A DNA stretch of 64,000 nucleotides, taken from assembly GCA_902490325.1 (NCBI GenBank), contig CABUDJ010000001.1, positions 1 to 64,000 on the forward strand, given 5' to 3'. The first letter of the stretch is position 1; the number at the start of each line of letters is the position of its first letter. The notes beneath the pieces were generated by a model, which made no database searches, was not told where the DNA came from, and saw nothing but the letters and a program-made list of their open reading frames with translations. Made by a program: the position numbers and the translations under genes. Below are positions 47,933 to 57,396 of the stretch, in pieces. Source of the DNA: an uncultured Collinsella sp. GTDB taxonomy: Bacteria; Actinomycetota; Coriobacteriia; Coriobacteriales; Coriobacteriaceae.

Positions 47933-50121
47933 TCGATGCGCCCGACCACGCCGCTCAGGAGCGGGACAATCGTTCGACAGGGGCATGGCTCCTTGTCGCT
48001 CTGCTGGGGATAGCGCTCTCGGTTGTTGCCGGCATGATGAGCTACGATTACACGACGGCCCAAGCCGAGCAGCGCTTTGCCGACGTTGTCGATTACGTGG
48101 CGACGCAGAGCCTTTCCTACGATGCATTCAACAGCGCCTATACGACCAAAAACCTGATACGCGTTATGGAAATCGCCGGAGAGGCTGCCCGCGATATGGA
48201 GCGCGACGGTTCGGTGGATAACGCCATGCTGGAGCAATACGCCGACCAGTTCAACGTGAGCGCGCTGATCGTGACGGACGCATCGGGCAATTTGGTGTCC
48301 GAGTCCTCGACGGGCGATGTGGACTACGGGTCGCTCGCTACGTATCTCAAAGAATCACCCGTGCTGGAGGTGGCAACTCATCCGCTTAAGTCCTATACCG
48401 CCCGCATCACGCTTGCGGATGATTCGGTCGCAGACATTGGCTGCGTGACTCGGCAGGATGGCGAGGGCATCGTTATCGCGGTAAGGCATCAGAGCGCGAA
48501 AGCGGTTGCAAGCAATACACTCAAACTGCAGAGCTTGCTTGATGGCTATGAAACCATCGATAGCGGCAATATCGTGATCGAAAGCGACGGCAAGGTCGTT
48601 GCGACCAATGCCGTTGAACCCACCGTATTGGGCGTGTTCGATCTGCCTGCGACGGATGTCTTTATTGTCGACGGTATTAAGGATCGATGCCTGGCTGGTA
48701 AGGTCAGATTGGTTAACGCCGACGGCGAGTGGTATTTGGGCACATTTGGAAAAGCGCACAAATTCTATGTGTACACCTATGCCTCGGCGCAGCGCTACTT
48801 TGAGGTCGCCGCGGCTGTTGCCGCCGGCGTGCTGGTACTCTACGGCGGTGTTATAGCCGTTGTTGTGACGGTGCGTCGCCGCGCTGATCGTCGACGTTTG
48901 ACGGACTTGCTGCAGCAGGAGCGCGACTATGGCGACAAGCTGGCAAAGGCGGCGCGTGAGGCCTCGTCTGCCAACTCGGCAAAGACGGAGTTTCTGCGTC
49001 GCATGAGCCACGATCTGCGCACGCCCATCAACGGCATTCGCGGCATGGTCGAGGTTGGCGATGCCAATGCGGACGATCTGCAAAAGCAGACTGAGTGCCG
49101 CTCAAAAATCTGGACGGCATCGGGACTGCTGCTCGACCTTGCCAACGAGGCGCTCGATATGAGTCGCCTGGAGAGCGGGCAGGTCGACCTGAACCTCGTG
49201 CCCATAAATTTGGTGGCCCTCAACTGTGAAGTGCGCGATATTCTGGAGCGCCAGGCCGAGGAGCGTCTGGTGACAATTATCTCCGACCAGCAGACGCTTA
49301 ATCATCCCTATGCGCGGGTGAGCGTGACGCACCTCAAGCGTTTGTTGCTCAATATTGCCGGCAATGCCGTCAAGTACAACCGCCAGGGCGGCTATGTCCG
49401 CCTGGTGTGCCGCGAGGTGGAGCCAGCGGATGGCGTCCCCGTCTATGAATACACGATCGCCGACAACGGTATTGGCATGAGCGAGGAGTTCCAAAAGCAC
49501 CTCTACGAGCCGTTTTGCCGCGAGGAGCAGCAGGTGGAAGGCGCTTCGTCGGGAACTGGCCTGGGCGCGCCTATCGCAAAACAGCTGGTCGAGCTTATGG
49601 GCGGAACCATGAGTTTTACGAGCGTCTTGGGGCAGGGGACGACGTTTACCATCCGCCTGCCGTTCGAGAAATGCAAACGCTCCGAGATTCCTCAGGCAGT
49701 TCGCGTGGACGCGGGAGACGGCGATGCACTCCAGGGCTTGCGCGTTTTGCTCGTAGAGGATAACGATCTGAATGCCGAGATCGCGCAGTTTACGCTCAGC
49801 CGTGCCGGTGCCGTCGTGACACACGCTAGGGATGGTGAGTCTGCCGTCGAGATGTTTGCCGCGAGCGTGCCGCACGAGTACGACGTGGTGTTGATGGACA
49901 TCATGATGCCGGGCATCGATGGCCTTGAGGCCACACGTCAGATTCGAGCACTCGATCGCGAGGATGCCGCGACCACGCCGATTATCGCCGTGAGCGCCAA
50001 CGCCTTTGCCGACGACCGCAGGCTTTCGCGTGAGGCGGGCATGAACGCGCACCTGAGTAAACCCGTGAGCTCGCAGGAGCTCATTGAGGCGTTTGCGCAC
50101 ATAGCCGCCGACGCTCTATAA
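47929..50121 (+). CDS. hybrid sensor histidine kinase with receiver domain
   Basis: A 730-residue hybrid kinase. The first membrane helix is at about residues 20-42, an extracytoplasmic domain of about 240 residues follows (dCache/PAS-like), and the second helix is near 285-310. Then come HisKA with RMSHDLRTPINGI (His361), an ATPase domain (NIAGNAVKYN, IADNGIGMS, GTGLGAPIAKQLVEL) and a C-terminal receiver with LMDIMMPGIDG (Asp657). There is no HPt or output domain, so a separate phosphotransfer partner is needed. ATG 47929 overlaps the binding-protein stop (ATGA), implying joint function. A strong terminator follows. Confidence 0.92.
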   Translation: MIDAPDHAAQERDNRSTGAWLLVALLGIALSVVAGMMSYDYTTAQAEQRFADVVDYVATQSLSYDAFNSAYTTKNLIRVMEIAGEAARDMERDGSVDNAMLEQYADQFNVSALIVTDASGNLVSESSTGDVDYGSLATYLKESPVLEVATHPLKSYTARITLADDSVADIGCVTRQDGEGIVIAVRHQSAKAVASNTLKLQSLLDGYETIDSGNIVIESDGKVVATNAVEPTVLGVFDLPATDVFIVDGIKDRCLAGKVRLVNADGEWYLGTFGKAHKFYVYTYASAQRYFEVAAAVAAGVLVLYGGVIAVVVTVRRRADRRRLTDLLQQERDYGDKLAKAAREASSANSAKTEFLRRMSHDLRTPINGIRGMVEVGDANADDLQKQTECRSKIWTASGLLLDLANEALDMSRLESGQVDLNLVPINLVALNCEVRDILERQAEERLVTIISDQQTLNHPYARVSVTHLKRLLLNIAGNAVKYNRQGGYVRLVCREVEPADGVPVYEYTIADNGIGMSEEFQKHLYEPFCREEQQVEGASSGTGLGAPIAKQLVELMGGTMSFTSVLGQGTTFTIRLPFEKCKRSEIPQAVRVDAGDGDALQGLRVLLVEDNDLNAEIAQFTLSRAGAVVTHARDGESAVEMFAASVPHEYDVVLMDIMMPGIDGLEATRQIRALDREDAATTPIIAVSANAFADDRRLSREAGMNAHLSKPVSSQELIEAFAHIAADAL

Positions 50122-50123
50122 GC

Positions 50124-50163
50124 ATATGGCCTGGTTCCAAGGTGGGTTGGAACCAGGCCATAT
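50124..50163. terminator. bidirectional rho-independent terminator
   Basis: A perfect 17-bp stem (50124-50140 with 50147-50163) and a 6-base loop, between the hybrid kinase and the convergent PNPOx-like gene. Confidence 0.85.
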
Positions 50164-50190
50164 TGTTATTGATGAGGCCTGCTGAGGGGC

Positions 50191-50670
50191 TTACTTTTCC
50201 TGAATCTGCTTGCCGCAGAGATGCTCAATCGTAATCTCGTAGAGCTGGACGCCCTTAATGTCCTTGGCGATTTCCTCTTCGACTTCCTCGGCGGAAGGGT
50301 AGTACTTAAGGGCGAGCTGGCGGACTTTGTCCTCGATAAACGCGGGAGTGTCGTTCGCCAGGCGACAGCGGCCAAAGACCACGGTACTCATAACGTAGGG
50401 AGCCCAGTCGCCGTCCCGGTACCACTCGTTGCCGTAAACGGTAAAGCAGACCTTGTCATCGCGCTTGAGTGCGTCGACCTTGTGGCCAGCCTTGGCGCCA
50501 TGGAAATAAATCTTGTCGCGCTCGGCGTCAAAGAAGTAGTTGACGGGGATGGCGTACGGGTAGCCATCGTCACCGTTGACGGCAAAGACGCCGCGCTTGC
50601 AGGTAGCGAGCAGTTCGCGCGCTTCCTCGTCAGTGATGGCGCGTTTCTTTCGACGTAAGGGCCTAAACAT
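50191..50670 (-). CDS. pyridoxamine 5'-phosphate oxidase-like flavoprotein
   Basis: A 159-residue split-barrel protein of the PNPOx-like/NimA class (GVFAVNGDDGYPYAIPVNYF, KIYFHGAKAGHKVDALKRDD, YVMSTVVFGRCRL). Members bind FMN or F420 and reduce nitro groups, heme or unknown substrates; some give nitroimidazole tolerance. A basic N-terminal stretch (RPLRRKKRAITDEEAREL) is typical of the gut branch. ATG 50670 has AAAGGACG upstream. It stands alone between two sensor-kinase genes. Substrate unknown. Confidence 0.88.
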   Translation of the reverse strand: MFRPLRRKKRAITDEEARELLATCKRGVFAVNGDDGYPYAIPVNYFFDAERDKIYFHGAKAGHKVDALKRDDKVCFTVYGNEWYRDGDWAPYVMSTVVFGRCRLANDTPAFIEDKVRQLALKYYPSAEEVEEEIAKDIKGVQLYEITIEHLCGKQIQEK

Positions 50671-50711
50671 CGTTGGCGTCCTTTCTGCTGCGTATGGTTG
50701 TTGAGCACAAA

Positions 50712-53516
50712 CTATAGCGAAACGGACCCGTTTTTCTTGATGCGGGCGAGTATGTTTTTGAGCTTGTTAAAGTCGAGCGGTTTGGACAAATGGGCGTTCA
50801 TGCCGGCATCGTGTGCCGCCTTGGCGTCCTCGGCAAAGGCATTGGCGGTGAGCGCGATGATGGGGATATCGGCTGCATCGACCTTCTCGCTCAGACGAAT
50901 CGTGCGGGTTGCCTCATAGCCGTCCATGCCCGGCATCATAATGTCCATCAGGATCGCATCGAAGCTGCCGGCGGGATGCGACAGGTACAGATCGACGACC
51001 TCGTTGCCGTTGGCGGCGCGGGTGACCACGACGCCCTCGGATTCTAGCAGCGTCTGGGCAATCTCGGCATTCAATTCGTTGTCTTCGGCGAGCAGCACGT
51101 TCATGTCGGCGAGCGAGCAGTCGGGCGCACTCTCAACCGTATTCGCCCGCGCCTGGGGATTCTCGTCGATATCGAGCGGAATCTCCACGTAGAACGAGGT
51201 GCCCACATGGAGCTCACTGGTGACTTCGATGGTGCCGCCCATCAGTTCAATAAGCGACTTGACGATTGGCATGCCCATGCCGGTTCCTTGGAACTTGCTG
51301 CGCGCATCGTCACCTTCTTGGGCAAACGGCTCATAGATATGCTTTAAAAACTTGGGAGTCATGCCAATGCCGGTATCCGAAACGCTAAAGCAAAAGAGCG
51401 CGCGCCCGTTATCGAGTGGCTTGGTCTTTGAACTAAAGGTGACGGAGCCGCCGTGCTTGTTGTACTTAATGCTGTTGTCTAACAGGTTGATCATGATCTG
51501 TCGGATATGGGTGGGACTGCCGATCATGTATGGCCCCGTGGCGTACGGCAGACTATTGTCCTGCATGGTGATGCCGTTACTGGACGCGCGGAGCTTGCAC
51601 AGCACCAGTGTATCGTCACAGAGCTCTTTGAGGTTAAAAGGCGTATGCTCCAGTGTTAGCTTGCGGTCTTCGATTTTGCCCATCTCGAGGATGTCGTTGA
51701 TCAGCGAGAGCAGGTGATTGGCGGCAACGCGCGCCTTGGCACGGCTCTCGCGGGCGACCTGGATATCGCCTTCCTTCAATTCCTCGATCTCGATAAGGCC
51801 CAGGATACCGTTGAGCGGCGTACGGATGTCGTGGCTCATACGCGTGAGGAATGCCGTCTTAGCGGCGTTGGCAGCATCGGCTTTTTTGCGCTCGGTTCGA
51901 GCGCGCACGAGTGCCCAGATGAGCAGGACGATGCCGACCGACAACATACCGATGAGGGTAGCGGCAATGGCGGTGCGGTTGCGAAAAAGGAATTGAAGCG
52001 TGTCTGATTCCTGGGTCGTGTACGACGTGGATGAGTAATTGCTTGCGGAGAGCGATTCTCCGGCATTGATGATGCCCTTGTTGATGATTCCCAGCAGCTC
52101 GGGCTTTCCGCGCGAAATCCAGCACGAGAGCTCACAGGTGTCAGGGAGCTCGACCGTCTCGTAGTCCTTGAGATCATGACGGTCGCCGATGGTTTTTATG
52201 CGTGAGCTGGGAGCGACGATGCAGTGCGCCGTTCCCTTTCTGAGGGCGTCGAACGCTTCATCGTCGGATTGGTATTCGGTCACGGTCGCTGTGGGGAACA
52301 GGCTTTCAAGTGCATTTTTGTTGACAAACGATGATTTGGTACAGGCGATGTTCTGAAGGTCTTTGTTCAGGTCGCTGCCGGTGTGGATGGCGGTGAGGGA
52401 TATGGTCCCCAACGATACCGACTGCACAACGCCTGATTGCTCGGCAAACCAGTAATCTCGGTATACCGGCAGCACAACGTCTATGCTTCCCTTTGACAGG
52501 GCCTTTGACATCATCTTGTAGCTATCAAAGGCGACGGTTTTGACCGTAATGCCAAATTTATCGTGCAACGTCGTCGCAAGCGATGCGAGCGAGCCTTCCA
52601 TTTCGCCGTTTTCGTCTTCGTTGCAGTAGGGGAGTCTGCCTGTAATGTAGCCGAGCGTGATGGTGTTGTCATTTGTTTTGAGCCAGGAACGTTCGGGGCC
52701 GTTGAGCGATGATGAACCGCTGTTTTGGGCCGAGTAGTTAGATTTGACTTCGTCGATATAGCGTGGGTTGACGCGGGCGATTGCCGACATGGCGGCATTG
52801 ATGTCGTCCATCAGGTCGGGGCGGCTTTTGGGGACGGCAAAAAAGTAGTCGCTCGAACCAATGTAGAACATGGGGGAGGCGCTGGGCGACGAGGTCGTGT
52901 CGTTCATGATGATGGCATCGACCTCGTTGTTTGCGAGCGCGTCAAAGAGGGCACCGCCAGTGTCGATTTCTTTATAGGTGCAGGTAATGCCTTCGTTGGC
53001 GAGCCACTGCTGGCCAACGAAGGTTTGCATAACGTCGGGGTTGCAGCCGATGGTAAGGCCTTGGAGCGCCCGGGGGTCACCCTTGGCCAGATCGTCGCGA
53101 TCGGGCTTGGCGTAGATGAAGTAGCGCTCGGTGCCCTCGGGGTTCGAGGAAAAGAGCAGCTTTTGGGCGCGTTCCTCGGAGTAGGAGATGTTGGGCATGA
53201 GGTCGATCTCGCCCGCCTCGAGCATGTCCATAAGCTCGGTGAAGGTGCCGGAGACGTATTCGTACCGCCAGCCGGGCGTGTAGTATGACAGCGTCTGCAG
53301 GTAGTCATAACCCCAGCCCGAGAGACGCTCGCCGGGGGTGCCGTCCTGGAAGCCTTCGTTGTTGATAAGCCAGCCAACGCGGACCGTCTTGACCTGCTGG
53401 TCAGAGTCGGCGGCAAAGGCGGGGACGGGTATGACGGCGCTCAGTACGGCGAACGCAGCAAGCGCGACGGCCAGGGTGCGACATATAACTGAACGAAGGA
53501 CAGCGGAAGCTCTCAC
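50712..53516 (-). CDS. BvgS-like hybrid kinase with two external binding domains
   Basis: A 934-residue exported/membrane sensor. A signal peptide (LAVALAAFAVLSAVIPVPAFA) leads into two consecutive SBP-3-type binding domains (residues about 45-260, VRVGWLINNEGFQDGTPGER; about 275-500, ITLGYITGRLPYCNEDENGE). One membrane helix (AATLIGMLSVGIVLLIWALV) follows. Then HisKA (RMSHDIRTPLNGILGL, His562), the ATPase domain (SDTGIGMTPKFLKHIYEPFA, GTGMGMPIVKSL) and a receiver (ILMDIMMPGMDGYEAT). This is BvgS/EvgS architecture without PAS or HPt. Start GTG 53516 has AGGA and a proper signal peptide; ATG 53549 lacks a site. It probably senses small solutes. It resembles a fused version of the binding protein plus kinase pair at 47-50 kb. 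Confidence 0.9.
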   Translation of the reverse strand: MRASAVLRSVICRTLAVALAAFAVLSAVIPVPAFAADSDQQVKTVRVGWLINNEGFQDGTPGERLSGWGYDYLQTLSYYTPGWRYEYVSGTFTELMDMLEAGEIDLMPNISYSEERAQKLLFSSNPEGTERYFIYAKPDRDDLAKGDPRALQGLTIGCNPDVMQTFVGQQWLANEGITCTYKEIDTGGALFDALANNEVDAIIMNDTTSSPSASPMFYIGSSDYFFAVPKSRPDLMDDINAAMSAIARVNPRYIDEVKSNYSAQNSGSSSLNGPERSWLKTNDNTITLGYITGRLPYCNEDENGEMEGSLASLATTLHDKFGITVKTVAFDSYKMMSKALSKGSIDVVLPVYRDYWFAEQSGVVQSVSLGTISLTAIHTGSDLNKDLQNIACTKSSFVNKNALESLFPTATVTEYQSDDEAFDALRKGTAHCIVAPSSRIKTIGDRHDLKDYETVELPDTCELSCWISRGKPELLGIINKGIINAGESLSASNYSSTSYTTQESDTLQFLFRNRTAIAATLIGMLSVGIVLLIWALVRARTERKKADAANAAKTAFLTRMSHDIRTPLNGILGLIEIEELKEGDIQVARESRAKARVAANHLLSLINDILEMGKIEDRKLTLEHTPFNLKELCDDTLVLCKLRASSNGITMQDNSLPYATGPYMIGSPTHIRQIMINLLDNSIKYNKHGGSVTFSSKTKPLDNGRALFCFSVSDTGIGMTPKFLKHIYEPFAQEGDDARSKFQGTGMGMPIVKSLIELMGGTIEVTSELHVGTSFYVEIPLDIDENPQARANTVESAPDCSLADMNVLLAEDNELNAEIAQTLLESEGVVVTRAANGNEVVDLYLSHPAGSFDAILMDIMMPGMDGYEATRTIRLSEKVDAADIPIIALTANAFAEDAKAAHDAGMNAHLSKPLDFNKLKNILARIKKNGSVSL

Positions 53517-53603
53517 GTGCAATCCTAACGAATCGAGACAATACCGCATAAGGATACCAGCTCAGCCTGCCCAGTCGGCCGCCGCACCGCTAAACGGTCC
53601 CGT

Positions 53604-53679
53604 CCGGCAGTTGGGGACAGTCCCTTTCTGCCGGCACAAAAGGAACGTCCCTAACTGCCGGTTGCCTAACTGCCGGTTG
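53604..53679. repeat. inverted and tandem repeats before the K+ channel gene
   Basis: CCGGCAGTTGGGGAC (53604-53618) pairs with GTCCCTAACTGCCGG (53647-53661), one mismatch. CCTAACTGCCGGTTG then occurs twice in tandem (53650-53679). A nested GGGACAGTCCC resembles the palindrome at 34838. Function unknown. Confidence 0.6.
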
Positions 53680-53729
53680 TGGGACAATACCGAGCAAACG
53701 TGATTGGGCGTCTGGGAAAAGGGGTCGAG

Positions 53730-54155
53730 ATGAAAAAGCTGAGGACGCTTGCCGATGTTTTGCGCCAGGCCGGTTTCGTGCGTATCACGGGCCTGTTCCT
53801 CATCTTCTATCTGCTGTGCTCGACGGCTGTCTGGCTGTCCGAGCCCACGACCCTTACGTTTGGCGATGGCCTCTGGTTTAGCTTTGAGACCGTCTCGACC
53901 ATCGGCTTTGGCGATATCCCGGCCGAAACGCCGGTCGCCCGTGCTATTACCGTCGTCCTGAGCGTCATCAGCATCTTCTACATTGCCATGCTCACGGGTG
54001 TGGCGGTGAACTACTGCAATACGCTCATCAAGCTGCGCCAAAAGGACACCATGGCGCGCTTTATGGACGATCTGGAGCATTTGGAAGAGCTCGATCGTGA
54101 CGAGCTCGCCGACCTGTCGCGCCGTGTGCGCGAATATCGCCGACGCCAACGCTAG
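53730..54155 (+). CDS. two-helix potassium channel protein
   Basis: A 141-residue Ion_trans_2-type channel. The first membrane helix is FVRITGLFLIFYLLCSTAVW, then a pore helix and the selectivity filter TIGFGD, then a second helix (AITVVLSVISIFYIAMLTGV). The C-terminal 40 residues are charged and helical (DLEHLEELDRDELADLSRRV), probably a coiled coil for tetramerisation; there is no RCK or nucleotide domain. ATG 53730 follows GGGGTCGAG. It is about 36 bases before the LOG-family gene. Confidence 0.88.
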   Translation: MKKLRTLADVLRQAGFVRITGLFLIFYLLCSTAVWLSEPTTLTFGDGLWFSFETVSTIGFGDIPAETPVARAITVVLSVISIFYIAMLTGVAVNYCNTLIKLRQKDTMARFMDDLEHLEELDRDELADLSRRVREYRRRQR

Positions 54156-54191
54156 AACGGGCGCCGCGCGTCACGACGAGGGGGACTGAAT

Positions 54192-54725
54192 ATGAATATC
54201 ACGGTATACCTGGGCGCCAGCGTCGGCAATGACCCGGCGTTTCTGCCTGCGGTGCAAGAGCTGGGCAACTGGATTGGCTCCAACGGGCACGCGCTGGTAT
54301 ACGGCGGGTCCAAATCGGGCCTGATGGGCGCGCTCGCCGATAGCGTACTCGAGGCAGGTGGACACGTGACGGGTGTTGAGCCGAGCTTTTTTATAGAGGC
54401 CGAGTTTCAGCACGACGGCATCGATGACCTCATCGCGACGAGCGATATGGCCGAGCGCAAGGCCAAGATGATTGAGCTCGGCGATGCGTTCATCGCCTTT
54501 CCCGGTGGGACGGGCACGCTCGAGGAGATTGCCGAGGTCATGTCCGCGGTGTCGTTGGGGCACCTGAGTGCTCCGTGCATCCTGTATAACCTTGACGGTT
54601 ACTACAACGACCTCAAGGCGCTGCTCGGGCACATGATTGATAAGGGGCTTTCGAGCCCGAGGCGCCAGCAAGGCATCTACTTTGCCGACGATTTGCGCGA
54701 GATTGTCTCGATTATCAACGGATAA
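54192..54725 (+). CDS. LOG family protein (cytokinin-riboside-phosphate phosphoribohydrolase type)
   Basis: A 177-residue TIGR00730/LOG-type protein with the family motifs VYGGSKSGLMGALADSVLEAG and PGGTGTLEEIAEVMS. Characterised members release adenine-type bases from nucleoside 5'-monophosphates. The bacterial cellular role is generally unclear, and older annotations call these lysine decarboxylases. GAGGGGGACTG precedes ATG 54192. Probably co-transcribed with the K+ channel gene. Confidence 0.9.
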   Translation: MNITVYLGASVGNDPAFLPAVQELGNWIGSNGHALVYGGSKSGLMGALADSVLEAGGHVTGVEPSFFIEAEFQHDGIDDLIATSDMAERKAKMIELGDAFIAFPGGTGTLEEIAEVMSAVSLGHLSAPCILYNLDGYYNDLKALLGHMIDKGLSSPRRQQGIYFADDLREIVSIING

Positions 54726-54850
54726 GTCTTGAGCCTGCCCCACTATGACTCCCAATGGTGCCGTTTGTGGCGCAGATGGTTGGCTTGTCTGGGCAACGCT
54801 CGCTCTACAATAAAACGTAACTATGTCGACTTTGACCGCGGGAGGACCCG

Positions 54851-56155
54851 ATGGACAACCTTGCCAAACCCACAAACCGCGCGCTGTTTTTAGTTAGCGT
54901 TGCCGTGACCGGTGCGTTCGCAGGTGCCGCGGTCTGGCTGTTCTTTTTTGCGATGGAGCACGGTATCGACTATCTGTGGACCGAGATCCCCCACATGCTG
55001 GGCGCGGCGTCGCCCGAACTCGCCAGCGGCCCGTTCGGTTTTCTGACGTATCCGTTTTTCGTCTGCCTGCTGGGCGGCCTGCTGATCGGCCTGTACGAAA
55101 ATCTTACGGGCACCAAGACCGACGACCTCAACCAGGTGATGGCTAAGGTTAAGCAAGACGGGCGCTATCCGTACGACAACCTGGGCAAACTTTCGCTCGC
55201 GGCATTGCTGCCGCTGCTGTTTGGCGGAAGTATTGGACCGGAGGCCGGCCTGACTGGCGTTATCGCGGGTCTGTGCAGCTGGGTCGGCGACCGCATGCGC
55301 CGCTTTGGCGCCGAGTTCAGGGAGCTCACGCTGTTGGGCACCCAGGCCGCGCTGACGGCGCTCTTTACCGCGCCCGTCTTTGGCTTTGTGGCGCCGCTCG
55401 CCGGTAGCGCCGACGGCCAGGGCGAAGACGCCGATGATGGGTCCGCGTCCGGCGAGATCACCATCAAGCTGCCCAAGGCACAGAAGACTGTGGTCTACGG
55501 TATTGCGATTGCCTGCGGCCTGGGCACCTATCTGCTGCTCGGCCAGCTTATGGGCGGCGGCATGGGCATGCCCAGGTTCGAGTCCGCCGAGGTGGGCAAC
55601 CTGGAGCTTACCTGGCTCATCCCTCTGTCGCTGATCGGAACAATCTGCGGCTGGCTGTACTTTGTCTCTGAGCACGCGAGCGAAGCGTTTGCCCATGCCA
55701 TAGGGGAGCGCCCTGTCGTCAAAGCCATGCTGGCCGGTCTGGCGCTCGCCATCTGCGGCACGGTCTTGCCCTACACCATGTTTGCCGGCGAGACCCAGGC
55801 CGACGTGCTCATGGAAACCTACCTCACCATTCCCGCCGGCGTGCTTATCGCGACCGGTCTGGTCAAGGCCATGCTGACGCCCGCCCTTATCAACCTTGGT
55901 TGGCGTGGTGGCCACTTCTTCCCGGTTATCTTCTCGGGTGTGAGCTTGGGCTACGGCCTTGCCATTCTTACCGGCGCCGATCCGGTCTTTTGCGTCGCCG
56001 TCTGCACGGCATCGACGATGGGTGCGGTCATGCGTCAGCCGGTCATGGTCGTGGGCCTGCTTCTCATGTGCTTCCCGCTCAAGGGTATCGTCTGCATGAT
56101 CATCGCCGCAGCCATCGCCGCCGGCATTCCGCTGCCCAAGCCGCTGCGCAAGTAG
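54851..56155 (+). CDS. ClC-type chloride channel/antiporter family protein
   Basis: A 434-residue polytopic membrane protein of the voltage-gated chloride channel family. The GGSIGPEAGLTG segment (GxxGPE filter) and GWRGGHFFPVIFSG (GxFxP filter) are both present. The first canonical GSGIP filter is not evident, since the corresponding loop reads ENLTGTKTDDLNQ, so ion selectivity may differ. There is an acidic insertion after the sixth span (GQGEDADDGSASGE). GGGAGGACCCG precedes ATG 54851. This subgroup is common in Actinobacteria; its substrate is unproven. Confidence 0.85.
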   Translation: MDNLAKPTNRALFLVSVAVTGAFAGAAVWLFFFAMEHGIDYLWTEIPHMLGAASPELASGPFGFLTYPFFVCLLGGLLIGLYENLTGTKTDDLNQVMAKVKQDGRYPYDNLGKLSLAALLPLLFGGSIGPEAGLTGVIAGLCSWVGDRMRRFGAEFRELTLLGTQAALTALFTAPVFGFVAPLAGSADGQGEDADDGSASGEITIKLPKAQKTVVYGIAIACGLGTYLLLGQLMGGGMGMPRFESAEVGNLELTWLIPLSLIGTICGWLYFVSEHASEAFAHAIGERPVVKAMLAGLALAICGTVLPYTMFAGETQADVLMETYLTIPAGVLIATGLVKAMLTPALINLGWRGGHFFPVIFSGVSLGYGLAILTGADPVFCVAVCTASTMGAVMRQPVMVVGLLLMCFPLKGIVCMIIAAAIAAGIPLPKPLRK

Positions 56156-56249
56156 CGCGGCAGCGCGCAGTCAGTACAAACATCTCAAGTCCGGTGCGGG
56201 CGCTGTGTCACGGATTTACGGGTGGACTGGATTTCGTTCGGTATCGGCG

Positions 56250-57125
56250 CTACTTCCAAATTGCAAGCGCGGCGGTGCCCAGTACGATGAGGGCGAGACC
56301 GATGGCGCTGCGGCGGGAGAGTTTTTCGTTGAATGCCAGGCGCGCAAATAGCACCGATACGACAATCGATAGTTTGTCGATCTGCACCACGACACTCACC
56401 TGGCCTGCAGCGATGGCATAGTAATAGAGCAGCCACGATGCTCCAGTCGCGATGCCCGATGTTGCGAGAAATGTGAGTTCGCGCCGGTCAACGTGCGCGA
56501 CCTGCTCCAGTTTTCCCTTGGCTGCCACGATTGCCCATGCCATAACCAGTACCACGCAGGTGCGGATTGCCGTGGCCAGGTTTGACTCGACGCCTTCGAT
56601 GCCGATCTTGGCGAGGACGGAGGTGAGTGCCGCGAACACGGCGGCGCCGAAGGCGTAAGCGAGCCAGGTTCGGTCTTGCTGCTGCTCGGGTTCGGCGGAC
56701 TGCTTCTTCTCGATCATTAAAAACGTGCCGAGGGTGATGACAGCGGTTCCCACGAGCTTAACCGCAAGGTTGCTCGTCTCGTCAAAAAGCGCGATGGCGA
56801 CCAGCGCGGCGAGCACGGTGCTCATCTTGTCGACCGGTACGACCTTATTGACATTTCCGATGCTCAACGCCTTAAAGTAACAGATCCACGAAGCACCGGT
56901 AGCGAGTCCCGAGAGGACGAGAAAGAGCCAGGATCTGGGTTCGATGCTGCCAATGGTTCCAATGGATCCAGAAATGCCCGCCATTGCCCAGGCGAAAACG
57001 AGCACCACGCAGGTGCGAATGGCCGTCGCGACATCGGAGTCGGTCTGCTTGATGCCGCATTTGGCCAAGATGGATGTGATGCCGGCAAAGAATGCTGACG
57101 CAAATGCTGCGACAACCCACGACAC
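56250..57125 (-). CDS. EamA-family drug/metabolite transporter
   Basis: A 291-residue protein with ten hydrophobic spans in two homologous EamA halves: the block CGIKQTDSDVATAIRTCVVL in the first half matches IGIEGVESNLATAIRTCVVL in the second. The C-terminal end is ALIVLGTAALAIWK. Start is GTG 57125 with AGGAGG ten bases upstream. Substrate unknown; such carriers export amino acids or nucleotides. Convergent with the ClC gene, with about 95 bases between the stops. Confidence 0.88.
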   Translation of the reverse strand: MSWVVAAFASAFFAGITSILAKCGIKQTDSDVATAIRTCVVLVFAWAMAGISGSIGTIGSIEPRSWLFLVLSGLATGASWICYFKALSIGNVNKVVPVDKMSTVLAALVAIALFDETSNLAVKLVGTAVITLGTFLMIEKKQSAEPEQQQDRTWLAYAFGAAVFAALTSVLAKIGIEGVESNLATAIRTCVVLVMAWAIVAAKGKLEQVAHVDRRELTFLATSGIATGASWLLYYYAIAAGQVSVVVQIDKLSIVVSVLFARLAFNEKLSRRSAIGLALIVLGTAALAIWK

Positions 57126-57396
57126 AGGTGCGGTGCCTCCTTGGATAATGGGTTTATCCTGCGAGTTTTATGGACATGAGGATACCGCCCCTCCATGAAG
57201 GTTTGATATGGCCGCGGCGAGACGGGGGTTATGTTCCGGGGAGCCATTTGGTGAAGGCTCGAATTGTCGATATGCTGTCGACTTCTCTTTGGTTTCCAAG
57301 ATCTAAACGGCATGCTTCGAAGGGCGGCGGCGTTGTTGCTGCTTCGTCTTATCTAGTAAATGAGGTAGGGTGCCGCCCAAGTCCTTTAGCTGTCGA
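57126..57396. other. intergenic stretch
   Basis: I see no gene, clear hairpin or repeat here. It holds the promoter of the EamA gene (minus strand) and the 3' end of the ABC operon. Confidence 0.4.
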
